This document shows positions 17,571-28,200 of a stretch of 64,000 bases of DNA, in pieces. This stretch comes from Ancylobacter aquaticus (GTDB lineage Bacteria; Pseudomonadota; Alphaproteobacteria; Rhizobiales; Xanthobacteraceae), in assembly GCF_004339465.1 (NCBI RefSeq), contig NZ_SMFY01000001.1, forward strand, positions 868,001 through 932,000. The letters run 5' to 3'. The notes beneath the pieces are model-generated. The model was given only the letters and a program-made list of their open reading frames with translations. It was not told the DNA's origin and did no database searches. The translations under genes and the position numbers were made by a program. Numbering within the stretch: position 1 is the first letter of the stretch; each line of letters begins with the position of its first letter.

Positions 17571-18040
17571 GCATCGAGGTTGCTGTCCGTGTGCTGCCGC
17601 ATGGTGAGGGCCTGCCGCTTCCCGCCTATGCCACGTCAGGCTCGGCCGGGCTCGACCTGATGGCGGCGCTGGCGGAGGGCGAGACGCTGGAGCTCGCCCC
17701 GCTCGCCCGCGCGGCGGTGCCGACCGGGCTGGCGCTGGCGCTGCCACCGGGCTTCGAGGCGCAGGTGCGTCCCCGCTCCGGGCTGGCGCTCAAGCAGGGG
17801 GTGACGGTGCTGAACGCGCCGGGGACCGTCGATTCCGATTATCGCGGCGAGGTGAAGGTGCTGCTGGTCAATCTTGGCACTGAACCGTTGGTGCTGGAGC
17901 GCGGGCAGCGGATCGCCCAGATGGTGGTGGCGCCGGTGACACGCATTCATCTGGTCGAGGTCAGTAATTTAGACGAAACAACGCGCGGAGATGGTGGATT
18001 TGGTTCCACAGGGCTCGACGGCCGGCAAATATCGCGCTAG
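17567..18040 (+). CDS. dut: dUTP diphosphatase
   Basis: Trimeric dUTPase that hydrolyses dUTP to dUMP and keeps uracil out of DNA. 157 residues. The five motifs are visible: [35 protein letters not shown] with the catalytic Asp, [10 protein letters not shown], and the C-terminal P-loop-like [13 protein letters not shown] 17567 overlaps the coaBC stop (ATGA), so translation is coupled; the frame upstream within coaBC is not dUTPase-like. Confidence 0.97.
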   Translation: MSIEVAVRVLPHGEGLPLPAYATSGSAGLDLMAALAEGETLELAPLARAAVPTGLALALPPGFEAQVRPRSGLALKQGVTVLNAPGTVDSDYRGEVKVLLVNLGTEPLVLERGQRIAQMVVAPVTRIHLVEVSNLDETTRGDGGFGSTGLDGRQISR

Positions 18041-18049
18041 CCAAGAACC

Positions 18050-18493
18050 ATGCCGCGCCTCTCCGATAAAAGCCTTCTCGCCATCGCCGCCGTCGTCGAC
18101 GTCGCGCTGCACGCCCGTGGCATGCCGGTGGCGGCCAAGGCGCTCGCCGCGCGCCACGAATTGCCGCCCCGCCACCTTGAGCCGGTGCTGCAAGCGCTGG
18201 TTCATGCCGGTGTGCTGAAGGGCGTGCGCGGCCCGCGCGGGGGCTATGAGCTGGCGCGCGAGCGGCGGCGGATCACCGTTGCCGAGGTCGTCCGCGTGGT
18301 CGAGGCGGAGAGCGAGGAGGCGCTGGACGCCTTTCCCCCGATCGTTCGCGATATCGTGCAGCCGGCCGTCGCCGAGGCGGAGCGAGCCTTCGAGGCCGCG
18401 CTCGACGCGGTGACGGTGGAAGACCTCTGCCGCGCCGCCGCACAGAACACGCTGCGCAAAGGAATGCCGGAAGGCATAGATTTCACAATATAA
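18050..18493 (+). CDS. Rrf2 family transcriptional regulator
   Basis: A 147-residue winged-helix regulator of the Rrf2 family. The HTH is VAAKALAARHELPPRHLEPV and the wing region LKGVRGPRGGYELARERR is the family hallmark. IscR-type members bind an iron-sulfur cluster through three cysteines in the C-terminal part; here only one Cys is seen (EDLCRAA), so cluster binding is unlikely. It lies 9 bp after dut and just upstream of cysK on the same strand. Rrf2 proteins such as CymR control cysteine synthesis in other bacteria, so control of cysK is a reasonable inference. Confidence 0.88.
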   Translation: MPRLSDKSLLAIAAVVDVALHARGMPVAAKALAARHELPPRHLEPVLQALVHAGVLKGVRGPRGGYELARERRRITVAEVVRVVEAESEEALDAFPPIVRDIVQPAVAEAERAFEAALDAVTVEDLCRAAAQNTLRKGMPEGIDFTI

Positions 18494-18639
18494 TTTTGTT
18501 TATAACTTGTTTTCTCGACTTGGCGTCGTGAATATGTTAGCGCTTCCGGCGAAAGCAGGTTGTTGAATAACAATCCGCTCAAAAACAATTCGCCAATGAC
18601 GGGCCGCGCCCAATGCCGGTCCGCCTGCTGGAGGCACCC
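18485..18639 (+). promoter_or_regulatory. Candidate operator/promoter region of cysK
   Basis: An AT-rich leader follows the Rrf2 gene. It holds a near-palindrome ACAATATAATTTTGT at 18485-18499 (overlapping the Rrf2 stop) and a perfect TTGTT-GAAT-AACAA inverted repeat at 18560-18573. Either could be an Rrf2 operator. CTGGAGG at 18628-18634 is the ribosome binding site that selects ATG 18640 for cysK. Confidence 0.5.
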
Positions 18640-19620
<981 letters not shown>

Positions 19621-19641
19621 GCCATAGGCGCGTCGGTCGTC

Positions 19642-19661
19642 GCCCGGCTTTGACGCCGGGC
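19642..19661 (+). terminator. Hairpin between cysK and DUF5990 gene
   Basis: A 7-bp perfect stem GCCCGGC/GCCGGGC with a 6-base loop lies 21 bp after the cysK stop between two convergent genes. No T-run follows, so termination strength is unclear. Confidence 0.4.
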
Positions 19662-19677
19662 CGCGGCCGGGTGGCTT

Positions 19678-20109
19678 TCAGGGCCCGGCGATGCGCCGCC
19701 CCGTGGGGCGCACGGTGGCGCAGCTTGGCGTGCCATCCTTGGCAGTGCCGATGACGGTTGTTTCGATGACCCCGCCGCTGGTGGCGGCGTCATCCAGCAG
19801 GTCGGTCCCGATGTCGTGGATGTCGATCTTCATTCGCCGCGCCCATGGCGAGGCGGGGTCGCCGGCGAGCTGGCCGATGCGAATATAGACAAATCTCCGC
19901 ACGGGCCCTTCGCGGCGCACCTGATCGCCAAGCAATGTCGGCCCCGGCCCGGTGCGGACCTGAAAATCGAACAGGAGCGGCTCGCCCGCGCGCGAAGATT
20001 TGGCGTCGAGGGGCGATTCATCGCGCGCCTGGAGGCTGTAGGGAACGCCGACGACCGGCTGGTCGATGACGATCCTGAAATTGATCACCTTCTGATCAGT
20101 CTTTGCCAT
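19678..20109 (-). CDS. DUF5990 family protein
   Basis: A 143-residue cytoplasmic protein matching the DUF5990 pattern: VINFRIVIDQPVVGVPYSLQ at the N-terminus, LLFDFQVR in the middle and RRFVYIRIGQLAGD, with a C-terminal CATVRPTGRRI. The family has no known function. It is convergent with cysK and divergent from the divL-like gene; the 178 bp between it and the divL-like start hold both promoters but no clear motif. Confidence 0.7.
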   Translation of the reverse strand: MAKTDQKVINFRIVIDQPVVGVPYSLQARDESPLDAKSSRAGEPLLFDFQVRTGPGPTLLGDQVRREGPVRRFVYIRIGQLAGDPASPWARRMKIDIHDIGTDLLDDAATSGGVIETTVIGTAKDGTPSCATVRPTGRRIAGP

Positions 20110-20287
20110 GCGCGTTTATAGCTCAGCGCGACGGCGCCCTGTACCCCCGAGCCAGCGTTGAGACCGAGACGCGGCTCGCGGCCCTTCTAGTGCGACTCCG
20201 GCTTCGATAAAGTCTCGGTGATTCGGCGCCTCACGAACGGTGGGGTGCCTGCGCAGGGCGACAGTCGGCAAGGGGAGGCGGGCGCGG

Positions 20288-22840
20288 ATGGCGCATCCGG
20301 CCGGCAAGGGCGGGACGGAAGATGGCTGGCGCCGGCACACGCGTGCCGGCAGTGCCTCGCGCTCAGCTCCGAATTTGGCTCCTCGCCTTTCTGTCGCAGG
20401 GGCCGCCGGTCCGGCGAGTGTCGCGTGGCTGGCCGGCCTTGGCCTTGCCGTCCACAGCCTTCCCGCGCACGCTGAGCCCCCCGACGACGGGCTCTTCGCC
20501 GTGCTGGCGGTGCAGGACCCGAGCGCGCTGATCGGCCTTGCCCTCGTTGTCGGGCTCATCGTCTTCGCGGCAACCACCGCCATCGTGCATCTGCGCTACC
20601 GCCGGCAGTCGCTACGCCGCGAGGCGGAAGCCTTTGGCGAGATCGCCCGGCTGGAGGCGCAGATCGACGAGGCGCGTGCATTGCTGATGGCCGAGCCGCA
20701 AATCGTGGTGGTGTGGCGCGATCCCGCCGCCGAGCCGGAGATCATCGGCAATACCCCCGCCTTCACCGGCGTCGCCGCCCCTGCCCGTATCCTCGCTTTC
20801 GGCGCCTGGCTGGCGCCGGCCTCGGCGGGCGAGATCGAGGCGGCGGTGGACCGGCTGCGGGCACGCGGCGCGCCGTTCACGGCCACGCTGGGCACGCAGG
20901 ATGGCCGTTTCATCGAGGCGGAGGGGCGTCCGGTCGGCTCGGCCGTGGTGCTGCGCCTGCGCGACATCACCGGCGTGCGCCTCGACCAGGCCCGCCTGCA
21001 GGAAGCCTATCGCGCGCTTGACGACGAGACCTCGGCGCTGCGGGCGCTGCTGGAGGCGCTGCCCGCCCCGGTCTGGGTCGGCGGCGAGGACGGGCGGCTG
21101 CGCTGGAGCAATGCCGCCTATGCCCATGCGGTGGAAGCCCGCGACGGCGGCGACGCGGCGGCCCGCGATCTGTGGCTGTTGGACCAGCAGAGCCGCAGCC
21201 GGGCGCAGGCGCTGCATGCCACGAGCCTGCCTTTCAAGGCCCGCCTGCCGGTGGTGATCGCCGGCATGCGGCAGGTGCGCGACGTGCTGGAGGTGCCGGT
21301 CGGCGGTGGCGCCGCCGGCATCGCGCTCGACGCCACCGAAGCCGAGACGGTGCGGGCGGAACTCGCCCATGTCGTCGGCGCCCATCGCCGCACGCTGGAT
21401 CAACTGGCCACGGCGGTCGCGATTTTCGGCAAGGACCAGCGGCTGGTTTTCCACAACGCCGCCTATGCCAGCCTGTTTGAACTCGACGCCGCCTTCCTCG
21501 ACGACCGGCCGACCGACGGCGCGGTGCTCGACCGGCTGCGGGCGGCGCGGCGCCTGCCCGAGCAGGCCGATTTCCGCGTCTGGCGCGAGGACCTGCATGC
21601 CGCCTACCGTGCCATCGAGCCGCGTGAACATTGGTGGCATCTGCCGGGCGGGCGCACGCTGCGCGTCGTCACCGCCCCCAACCCGGAAGGCGGCGTCACC
21701 TATCTGTTCGACGAGGTGACGGAGCGCCTCGCGCTGGAAAGCCGCTTCAACTCGCTCACCCGCATCCAGAGCGAGACGCTAGACGCGCTGGCTGAGGCGG
21801 TGGCGGTGTTCGGCAGCGACGGACGGCTGGGCCTGTCCAATTCCGCTTTCCGCCAGCTGTGGAATCTCGACAAGGCTGCGCTCGGCGCCCATCCCCATAT
21901 CGACGCCGTGGCCGAGGCCTGCCGGCGGTTGACCGCCGATGGGGAGGTGTGGCCGAAGCTGCGCGCCGCCGTCACCGGCATCGAGGCCCGCGTGCCGACC
22001 GAGTTCCGCATGGAGCGCAGCGACGGCATCATTCTCGACGGTTCCACCCAGCCGCTGCCGGACGGTGGCACGCTGGTGACGCTTCGCGACATCACCGACA
22101 GCGTCCAGGTGGAGCGCGCGCTGGTGGAGCGCAACGAGGCGCTGGTCGCCGCCGACCACCTCAAGAGCACCTTTGTCGGCCATGTCTCCTATGAGCTGCG
22201 CTCGCCGCTGACGACGATCATCGGCTTCGCCCAATTGCTCGACGACACCGGCATCGGCCCGCTCAATCTCAAGCAGCGCGCCTATGTGAACCACATCACC
22301 GAGAGCAGCGCGGCGCTGCTGGCCATCATCAACGATATTCTCGACCTCGCCACCATCGACGCCGGGGCTATGACGCTGGACCTCGCCGAGGTAGAGCTGC
22401 GCGCCACGATGGAAGCGGCGGCGGAAGGCGTGCGAGACCGCCTCGCCGAGGGCGGCATCCGCCTGTCGATCGAGCTGCCGAACGCTGCAGGAACCTTCCG
22501 CGCCGACGGCAAGCGGGTGCGGCAGGTTCTCTATAACCTGCTCTCCAATGCCGTCGGTTTCGCCCCCGAGGGGTCCACCATCACCCTCTCGGCCGAACGG
22601 CGGGACGACAAGGTGGTGTTCCGCGTGCGCGACACGGGGCCGGGCATCCCGCCGGAAATCGGCGCGCGGGTGTTCGATCGCTTCGAGAGCCATACCGCCG
22701 GCTCGCGCCATCGCGGCGTCGGACTCGGCCTTTCCATCGTGCGCTCGCTGGTGGCGCTGCATGGCGGTACAGTGAACCTGAGCGCGGCGCCGGGCGGGGG
22801 CACGCTCGTCACCTGCACCTTCCCCAACGCGGCGGAGTAG
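20288..22840 (+). CDS. divL: DivL-like PAS sensor pseudo-kinase (Tyr in H-box)
   Basis: An 850-residue membrane-anchored histidine-kinase-like protein. Order: N-terminal hydrophobic segments (about residues 35-90), a coiled-coil-like stretch, three to four PAS-like blocks (about 100-600), a dimerisation/H-box helix, and an ATPase domain. The H-box reads VGHVSYELRSPL: the phospho-acceptor His is Tyr635, with a His at 632. The same Tyr change defines DivL of Caulobacter (Tyr550), a cell-polarity and cell-cycle regulator acting on CckA and DivK. The ATP lid is intact: NLLSNAVGFAP, DTGPGIPPE, GVGLGLSIVRS. Followed by tsaE 4 bp on, a neighbourhood I recall for alphaproteobacterial divL. Start ATG 20288 follows GGGGAGG. 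Confidence 0.85.
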   Translation: MAHPAGKGGTEDGWRRHTRAGSASRSAPNLAPRLSVAGAAGPASVAWLAGLGLAVHSLPAHAEPPDDGLFAVLAVQDPSALIGLALVVGLIVFAATTAIVHLRYRRQSLRREAEAFGEIARLEAQIDEARALLMAEPQIVVVWRDPAAEPEIIGNTPAFTGVAAPARILAFGAWLAPASAGEIEAAVDRLRARGAPFTATLGTQDGRFIEAEGRPVGSAVVLRLRDITGVRLDQARLQEAYRALDDETSALRALLEALPAPVWVGGEDGRLRWSNAAYAHAVEARDGGDAAARDLWLLDQQSRSRAQALHATSLPFKARLPVVIAGMRQVRDVLEVPVGGGAAGIALDATEAETVRAELAHVVGAHRRTLDQLATAVAIFGKDQRLVFHNAAYASLFELDAAFLDDRPTDGAVLDRLRAARRLPEQADFRVWREDLHAAYRAIEPREHWWHLPGGRTLRVVTAPNPEGGVTYLFDEVTERLALESRFNSLTRIQSETLDALAEAVAVFGSDGRLGLSNSAFRQLWNLDKAALGAHPHIDAVAEACRRLTADGEVWPKLRAAVTGIEARVPTEFRMERSDGIILDGSTQPLPDGGTLVTLRDITDSVQVERALVERNEALVAADHLKSTFVGHVSYELRSPLTTIIGFAQLLDDTGIGPLNLKQRAYVNHITESSAALLAIINDILDLATIDAGAMTLDLAEVELRATMEAAAEGVRDRLAEGGIRLSIELPNAAGTFRADGKRVRQVLYNLLSNAVGFAPEGSTITLSAERRDDKVVFRVRDTGPGIPPEIGARVFDRFESHTAGSRHRGVGLGLSIVRSLVALHGGTVNLSAAPGGGTLVTCTFPNAAE

Positions 22841-22844
22841 GGCC

Positions 22845-24527
22845 ATGGTCGACAACCGCAGCACAGGTGCCGTCCCGACCTCGCCGGTCGCGCATTGGGA
22901 CGTCGTTCTGCCCGACGAGACCGCCACCGGGCGGCTCGCCATGGACCTCGCCGCCCTGCTGCGACCGGGCGATCTGGTCACGCTGGGGGGCGACCTCGGC
23001 GCCGGCAAGACCACGCTGGCGCGGGCGATGATCCGCGAACTGGCCGGCGATGAGACGCTTGAGGTGCCGAGCCCCACCTTCACCCTCATGCAGGTCTATG
23101 ACCTGCCGCGCCATCGCGTGGTGCACGCCGATCTCTACCGCCTCGGCGACCCGTCCGAGCTCGACGAGCTCGGTTGGAGCGAACAGACCGACGGGGCGGT
23201 GACGCTGGTGGAATGGGCCGAGCGGGCCGAGGGCGCCGTGCTGCGGCCGGACCGGATGGAAGTGCACATCACCCTGCCCACCGAGGGCGCCGAGAAGATG
23301 CGCCGGGTGCGCCTGTTCGGCTATGGCCGGATGGCGGGCGGACTCTACCGCATGAAGGCGATCCGGGCGCTGATCGACCAGGTAGGCTTCGGCCCGGCCC
23401 AGCGCCGGCATCTCCAGGGTGACGCTTCCTCGCGCAGCTATGAGCGGCTCATCGGCACCAAGCGCAACGCCGTGCTGATGAACGCGCCGCGCCGTGCCGA
23501 CGGCCCGCCGGTGCGCGGCGGCAAGCCCTACAGCGCCATCGCCCATCTCGCCGAGGACGTGAAGCCCTTCGTCGCCATGGCGCGGGCGTTGCGGGCACGC
23601 GGCTTCTCGGCTCCGGCCATTTATGGCGGGGATCTCGACGCTGGCCTGCTGGTGATCGAGGATCTCGGCCATCAGGGCGTGCTGGACGGCACCCCGCCGG
23701 CGCCGGTGCCGGAGCGCTACGAACTCGCCGTCGACGTGCTGGCGGCGCTGCACGGGCAGGACCTGCCGGCGACGGTTCCCGTCACCACCGGCCTCGATCA
23801 CCATTTGCCGCCCTACGATCTCGACGCCTTGATGATCGAGGTCGAATTGCTGCTCGACTGGTACCTGCCCCATGTCGGCAGCCGGCTGGCGGCCGACGCC
23901 CAGCGCTCCTTCCGCCAGCTCTGGGCGGCGGCGCTGGCGCCCTCGCTGGCGCAGAAGCCGGTCTGGGTGATGCGCGACTATCATTCGCCGAACCTGATGT
24001 GGCTGCCCGAGCGCGCTGGGCTGGCGCGGGTCGGCCTGCTGGACTTCCAGGATGCGGTGATGGGCCCGGCCGCCTATGACCTCGTCTCGCTGGCGCAGGA
24101 TGCGCGGGTGGATGTGCCCGAAGCTCTCGAACTCGCGCTGCTCACCCGCTATGTGAAGGCGCGCCGGGCGGGCGATGCCGCCTTCGACACCAAGGCCTTT
24201 GCCGCCTCCTATGCGGTGATGGGCGCCCAGCGCGCTACCAAGATCCTCGGCATCTTTGCCCGGCTGAACCAGCGCGACCGCAAGCCGGTCTACCTCGCCC
24301 ACCTGCCCCGCATCTGGGGCTATCTCCAGCGCTGTCTTTCCTTCCCCGATCTCGGGGGGCTGTCGAGCTGGTACAAGGACCATGTGCCGGCCCCGGGCGC
24401 GTCGCGGCCGCCACCCGGCGCGCGGCCCGCCCCCTCTGCCTCCGCCGCCCCGCCCGCGACGACACCGCCTTCGCCGTCCCCGGCGTCGCCCGCTTCCGCA
24501 ACGCCGAACGAACCCGGCCGTTCATGA
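22845..24527 (+). CDS. TsaE-AmgK fusion: t6A ATPase and amino-sugar kinase
   Basis: A 560-residue two-domain protein. Residues 1-165 are TsaE, the ATPase of the tRNA t6A37 threonylcarbamoyl complex: Walker A GDLGAGKT at 49-56, then VPSPTFTLMQVYD and HADLYRLGD. Residues about 170-510 are an aminoglycoside-phosphotransferase-fold kinase like AmgK, which phosphorylates N-acetylmuramate and GlcNAc at the anomeric carbon during peptidoglycan recycling: GDASSRSYERL, catalytic MRDYHSPNLMW (Asp378, Asn383) and LLDFQDAVMGPAAYDL. The last 45 residues are a Pro/Ala/Ser-rich tail that looks disordered. It overlaps murU by four bases, which supports the AmgK role. The fusion is known in Hyphomicrobiales. 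Confidence 0.92.
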   Translation: MVDNRSTGAVPTSPVAHWDVVLPDETATGRLAMDLAALLRPGDLVTLGGDLGAGKTTLARAMIRELAGDETLEVPSPTFTLMQVYDLPRHRVVHADLYRLGDPSELDELGWSEQTDGAVTLVEWAERAEGAVLRPDRMEVHITLPTEGAEKMRRVRLFGYGRMAGGLYRMKAIRALIDQVGFGPAQRRHLQGDASSRSYERLIGTKRNAVLMNAPRRADGPPVRGGKPYSAIAHLAEDVKPFVAMARALRARGFSAPAIYGGDLDAGLLVIEDLGHQGVLDGTPPAPVPERYELAVDVLAALHGQDLPATVPVTTGLDHHLPPYDLDALMIEVELLLDWYLPHVGSRLAADAQRSFRQLWAAALAPSLAQKPVWVMRDYHSPNLMWLPERAGLARVGLLDFQDAVMGPAAYDLVSLAQDARVDVPEALELALLTRYVKARRAGDAAFDTKAFAASYAVMGAQRATKILGIFARLNQRDRKPVYLAHLPRIWGYLQRCLSFPDLGGLSSWYKDHVPAPGASRPPPGARPAPSASAAPPATTPPSPSPASPASATPNEPGRS

Positions 24528-25243
24528 CCGCCATCACCACTGCCATGGTGCTCGCCGCCGGCCTAGGCACGCGCATGCGCCCGATCACTGATCGTCTCCC
24601 CAAGCCGATGGTCGAGGTCAATGGAAGAACCCTTATCGACGTGGCGCTCGACCGGCTGGACGAGGCCGGCGTGGCGCGGGCCGTGGTGAACCTGCACGCC
24701 CATGCCGACCTGCTGGAGCGCCATCTCGCGGGGCGCACCCGCCCGCGCATTCTCCTGTCCGACGAGCGGGGCGAATTGCTGGAAACCGGGGGTGGCATTC
24801 GCCGGGCGCTGCCGTTGCTCGGCCCCGACCCGTTCTTCGTGATGAATGCTGACACGATCTGGATTGAGGGCATCCGCCCGAACCTTGCGACGCTCGCCGC
24901 CCGGTTCGACCCGCAGATTATGGACATCTGCCTGCTGCTGGCGCCGGCCGTGACCTCCATCGGCTATGATGGGCGCGGCGATTTCCTGATGGACGGGGAG
25001 GGGCGGCTGACGCCCCGGCCGGAACGGCTCACCGTGCCCTTCGTCTATGCTGGCGCGGCGGTGATCACACCCGTTATCTTCGCGGACGCGCCGGAGGGCT
25101 CGTTCTCGCTGAGCCGGCTGTTTCGCCGCGCGGCAGAGGCCGGCCGGCTTTATGGCCAGCGCATGGAAGGGGTGTGGATGCATGTCGGCACGCCCGAAGC
25201 GATCGCCGAGGCCGAAGAAGCCATACGGCGCTCCAAGGATTGA
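24524..25243 (+). CDS. murU: MurU-like nucleotidyltransferase
   Basis: A 239-residue sugar-1-phosphate nucleotidyltransferase. MurU makes UDP-MurNAc from MurNAc-1-phosphate, the step after AmgK in cell-wall recycling. The signature AMVLAAGLGTRMRPITDRLPKP is at the N-terminus, followed by ETGGGI, the metal-binding MNADTIW and WMHVGTPEAIAEA near the end. The start overlaps the stop of the TsaE-AmgK gene, so the two are translationally coupled. Confidence 0.92.
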   Translation: MTAITTAMVLAAGLGTRMRPITDRLPKPMVEVNGRTLIDVALDRLDEAGVARAVVNLHAHADLLERHLAGRTRPRILLSDERGELLETGGGIRRALPLLGPDPFFVMNADTIWIEGIRPNLATLAARFDPQIMDICLLLAPAVTSIGYDGRGDFLMDGEGRLTPRPERLTVPFVYAGAAVITPVIFADAPEGSFSLSRLFRRAAEAGRLYGQRMEGVWMHVGTPEAIAEAEEAIRRSKD

Positions 25244-25281
25244 CGCGGTGGTCACCCCTCGATGCCTCGCGGAGCGCGCGC

Positions 25282-28200
25282 ATGACGCCTGAAGCGCAGC
25301 GGCGTGGCCCACGGCTTTTCTCCATCCCGCCCTCCGCCGCCTTCGTGGCGACGCTGGCCGATGCGCTGCTCGATGGCGTGCTGGTGGAGGGCTTCGCCCC
25401 GCGCGGCAATCCGCTGTTGCTGGCGACCGCCACCGTGTTCCTGCCGACCCGCCGCGCCGGGCGCCTGCTGGCCGAGGCGCTGCGCCAGCGCATGGGTTCC
25501 GGGGTAACGCTGCTGCCGCGCATCGTGCCAGTCGGCGATGTCGACGAGGACGCGCTGGCCTTCGCCGAAAGCTACACCGACCCGCCGCGCCAAGTGCCAC
25601 CGACGACGCGGCGGCTGGCGTTGGCCAGCCTCATCCGGGCGTGGCGCCGGGCGCTGGCGGGGCAGGACGGCCGGGTGGCCGTCGCCGCCGGGCCGGGGGC
25701 CGAATTCGCGCTGGCGGACGAACTGGCGCGGCTGATCGACGAGATGGCGGCGCAGGAAGTGCCGTGGGAACGGCTTGACGCGCTGGTGCCGGGCGAGCAC
25801 GACCGCTACTGGGACATGGCGCTCGACTTCCTCAAGATCGCCCGCGACTTCTGGCCCGCCTTCCTGGAGGCGGAGGGCTGCGTCGACGCCAGCGTGCGCC
25901 GCGACCAGTTGATCGCCGCCGAATCCGAGCGGCTGGCGAGCCTGCCGGAGGGCGGCCCCGTCATCGCGGCCGGCTCCACCGGCTCGATGCCGGCCACCGC
26001 CCGGCTGCTCGCCACAATTGCCCATCTGCCCCGCGGCGCCGTCGTGCTGCCGGGGCTCGATTTCGCGCTCGATGAGCGCTCATGGGAGGCGCTGACGGAC
26101 GCGCAGGACAGCGCGCCGAGCCACCCGCAATACGGCCTCGCGCTGCTGCTCCAGCGCCATATGCGGGTCGACCGCGCCGCCGTGCGCGAGCTGGCGCCGC
26201 CGGGCGCCCATGGGCGCGAGAGGCTGCTTTCCGAGGCGCTGCGGCCGGTCGCTTCCACCGAGCAATGGGCGAGCCTTTCCGACCGGCTCGACCCTGCCGC
26301 CATCGACGCGGCGCTGGCGCAGGTGAGCGTCATCGAGGCACAGGATGCGCGCGAGGAGGCGCTCGCCATCGCGCTGGCCCTGCGCGAGGTGCTGGAGGTG
26401 CCCGGCCGCACCGGCGCGCTCATCACCCCCGACCGCGACCTCGCCCGGCGGGTAGCGGCGGAGTTGCTGCGCTTCGAGGTCGCTATCGACGATTCCGCCG
26501 GCGAGCCTTTGTCGGAGAGCGGGCCGGGCCGTTTTGCCCGGCTGGTGGCCGATGCCTGCCGCGAGGACCTGGCGCCGCTGCCGCTTTCCGCCCTGCTGCG
26601 CCATCCGCTGGTTCGCTTCGGGCTGGACCGTGCCACCCTCGATGAAAGCGCGGACGCGCTGGAGATGACGGTGCTGCGCGGCCCGCGCCCGGCGGCGGGG
26701 GCGCAGGGGCTGACCGAGGCGGCGGCAGGTTTCAACCCGAAGGATTTTCACCCGCGCGATCCGCGGGCGTCTATCGGCGAGGGCCGCCGCGCCCTTGCCG
26801 ACGCGCTGGCGCGCCGGATTTCCGAGGCCCTCGCCCCGTTGCTGGCGCTGGGCGAGGGCGAGCACGCCTTCGCCACGCTGCTGGAAGCCCACCGTGCGGC
26901 GGTGCAGGCAGCGTGGAGTGGCCCGGATGCCGGCTCGCCTCACGACGAGACGGCGCTGGCCGAACTTGCCCACGCCTTCGAGATGCTGGCGGAAGGCGCC
27001 CCACACGCCCCTGTCATGACGCTCGCGGACTATGCCGCCGCGCTGGTGCTGCTGCTGGCCAGCCAGCCGGTGCGCCCGCCGCTTTTGCCCGGCGCGCGGC
27101 TGCGGATTCTCGGTCCGCTCGAAGCGCGGCTTGTCGGCGTCGACCGGGTGGTGCTGGCGGGGTTGGTCGAGGGAACCTGGCCGAACGCGGTGCGCGCCGA
27201 CCCCTGGCTCAGCCGGCCGATGCGGGCGGCGCTGGGGCTGGAGGCGCCGGAACGGCGGATCGGCCTTTCTGCCCACGATTTCGCGCAGGGCTGCGGCGCG
27301 CCGGAGCTGGTGCTGTCCTATCCGCGCAAGCTGGGCGGGGCGCCGACCGTGCCCTCGCGCTTTCTCCAGCGCCTCGCGGCGGTGAGCGGGGAGGCGCGCT
27401 GGCGGGCCGCGATCGCGCGCGGCGACCGCTTCCGCCGCCTCGGCGCCTTCATCGAGGAAGAGAAGCCGGCCGCCCGCATCGGGCGCCCCGAGCCGGCGCC
27501 GCCGCTGACGCTGCGGCCGAAGCAGCTCAGCGTCACCGAGATCGAGACCTGGCTGCGCGACCCCTACACGATCTATGCCCGCCACGTGCTGCGCCTCGCC
27601 CCGCTCGACGGGCTGGACGAGGCGCCCGGTGCCGGCGAGCGCGGCAGCGCGATCCACGACGCGCTCGGCACTTTCGCGCAGGCCTTTCCCGAGGCATTGC
27701 CTGAGGGGGCCGAGGCGGTGCTGCTGCACTATGGGCGGCGGGCTTTCGCGCCGCTGGAACAGTTTCCCGCCGAGCACGCCCTGTGGTGGGCGCGCTTCGA
27801 GCGGCTCGTGCCGCGCGTTATCGGCTGGGAACGCGCCCGTCGCACGCGGACCCGCCGCGTGCTGGCCGAGCAATATGGAAGGCTGCCATTGGCCGGCGGG
27901 CGCTTCACCCTGACCGGGCGTGCCGACCGCATCGAGCAATTGGCGCAGGGCGGGCTGGCGATCCTCGACTTCAAGACCGGCGCCGTGCCGACCGCGAAAC
28001 AGACGGCGGTGCATTATTCCCCGCAGCTGCCGCTGGAGGCGGCGATGGCGGCGGCGGGGTGCTTTCCCGATGTGCCGGGTGAGGAGGCGGCCGGGCTGGT
28101 TTATGTCCGGCTGGGCACGGCAGAGGTGAAGGAAATCAGCGCGGTGGACAAGGACAGCACCGCCGCCGGCCTCGCCACCGATACGCTGGCGCGGTTGCAG

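Noticed and set aside
20288-22840. Ordinary PAS histidine kinase
   Set aside because: The acceptor His of the H-box is Tyr, and the downstream tsaE/amgK-murU-addBA-trxA order fits divL, so a conventional kinase call would mislead.
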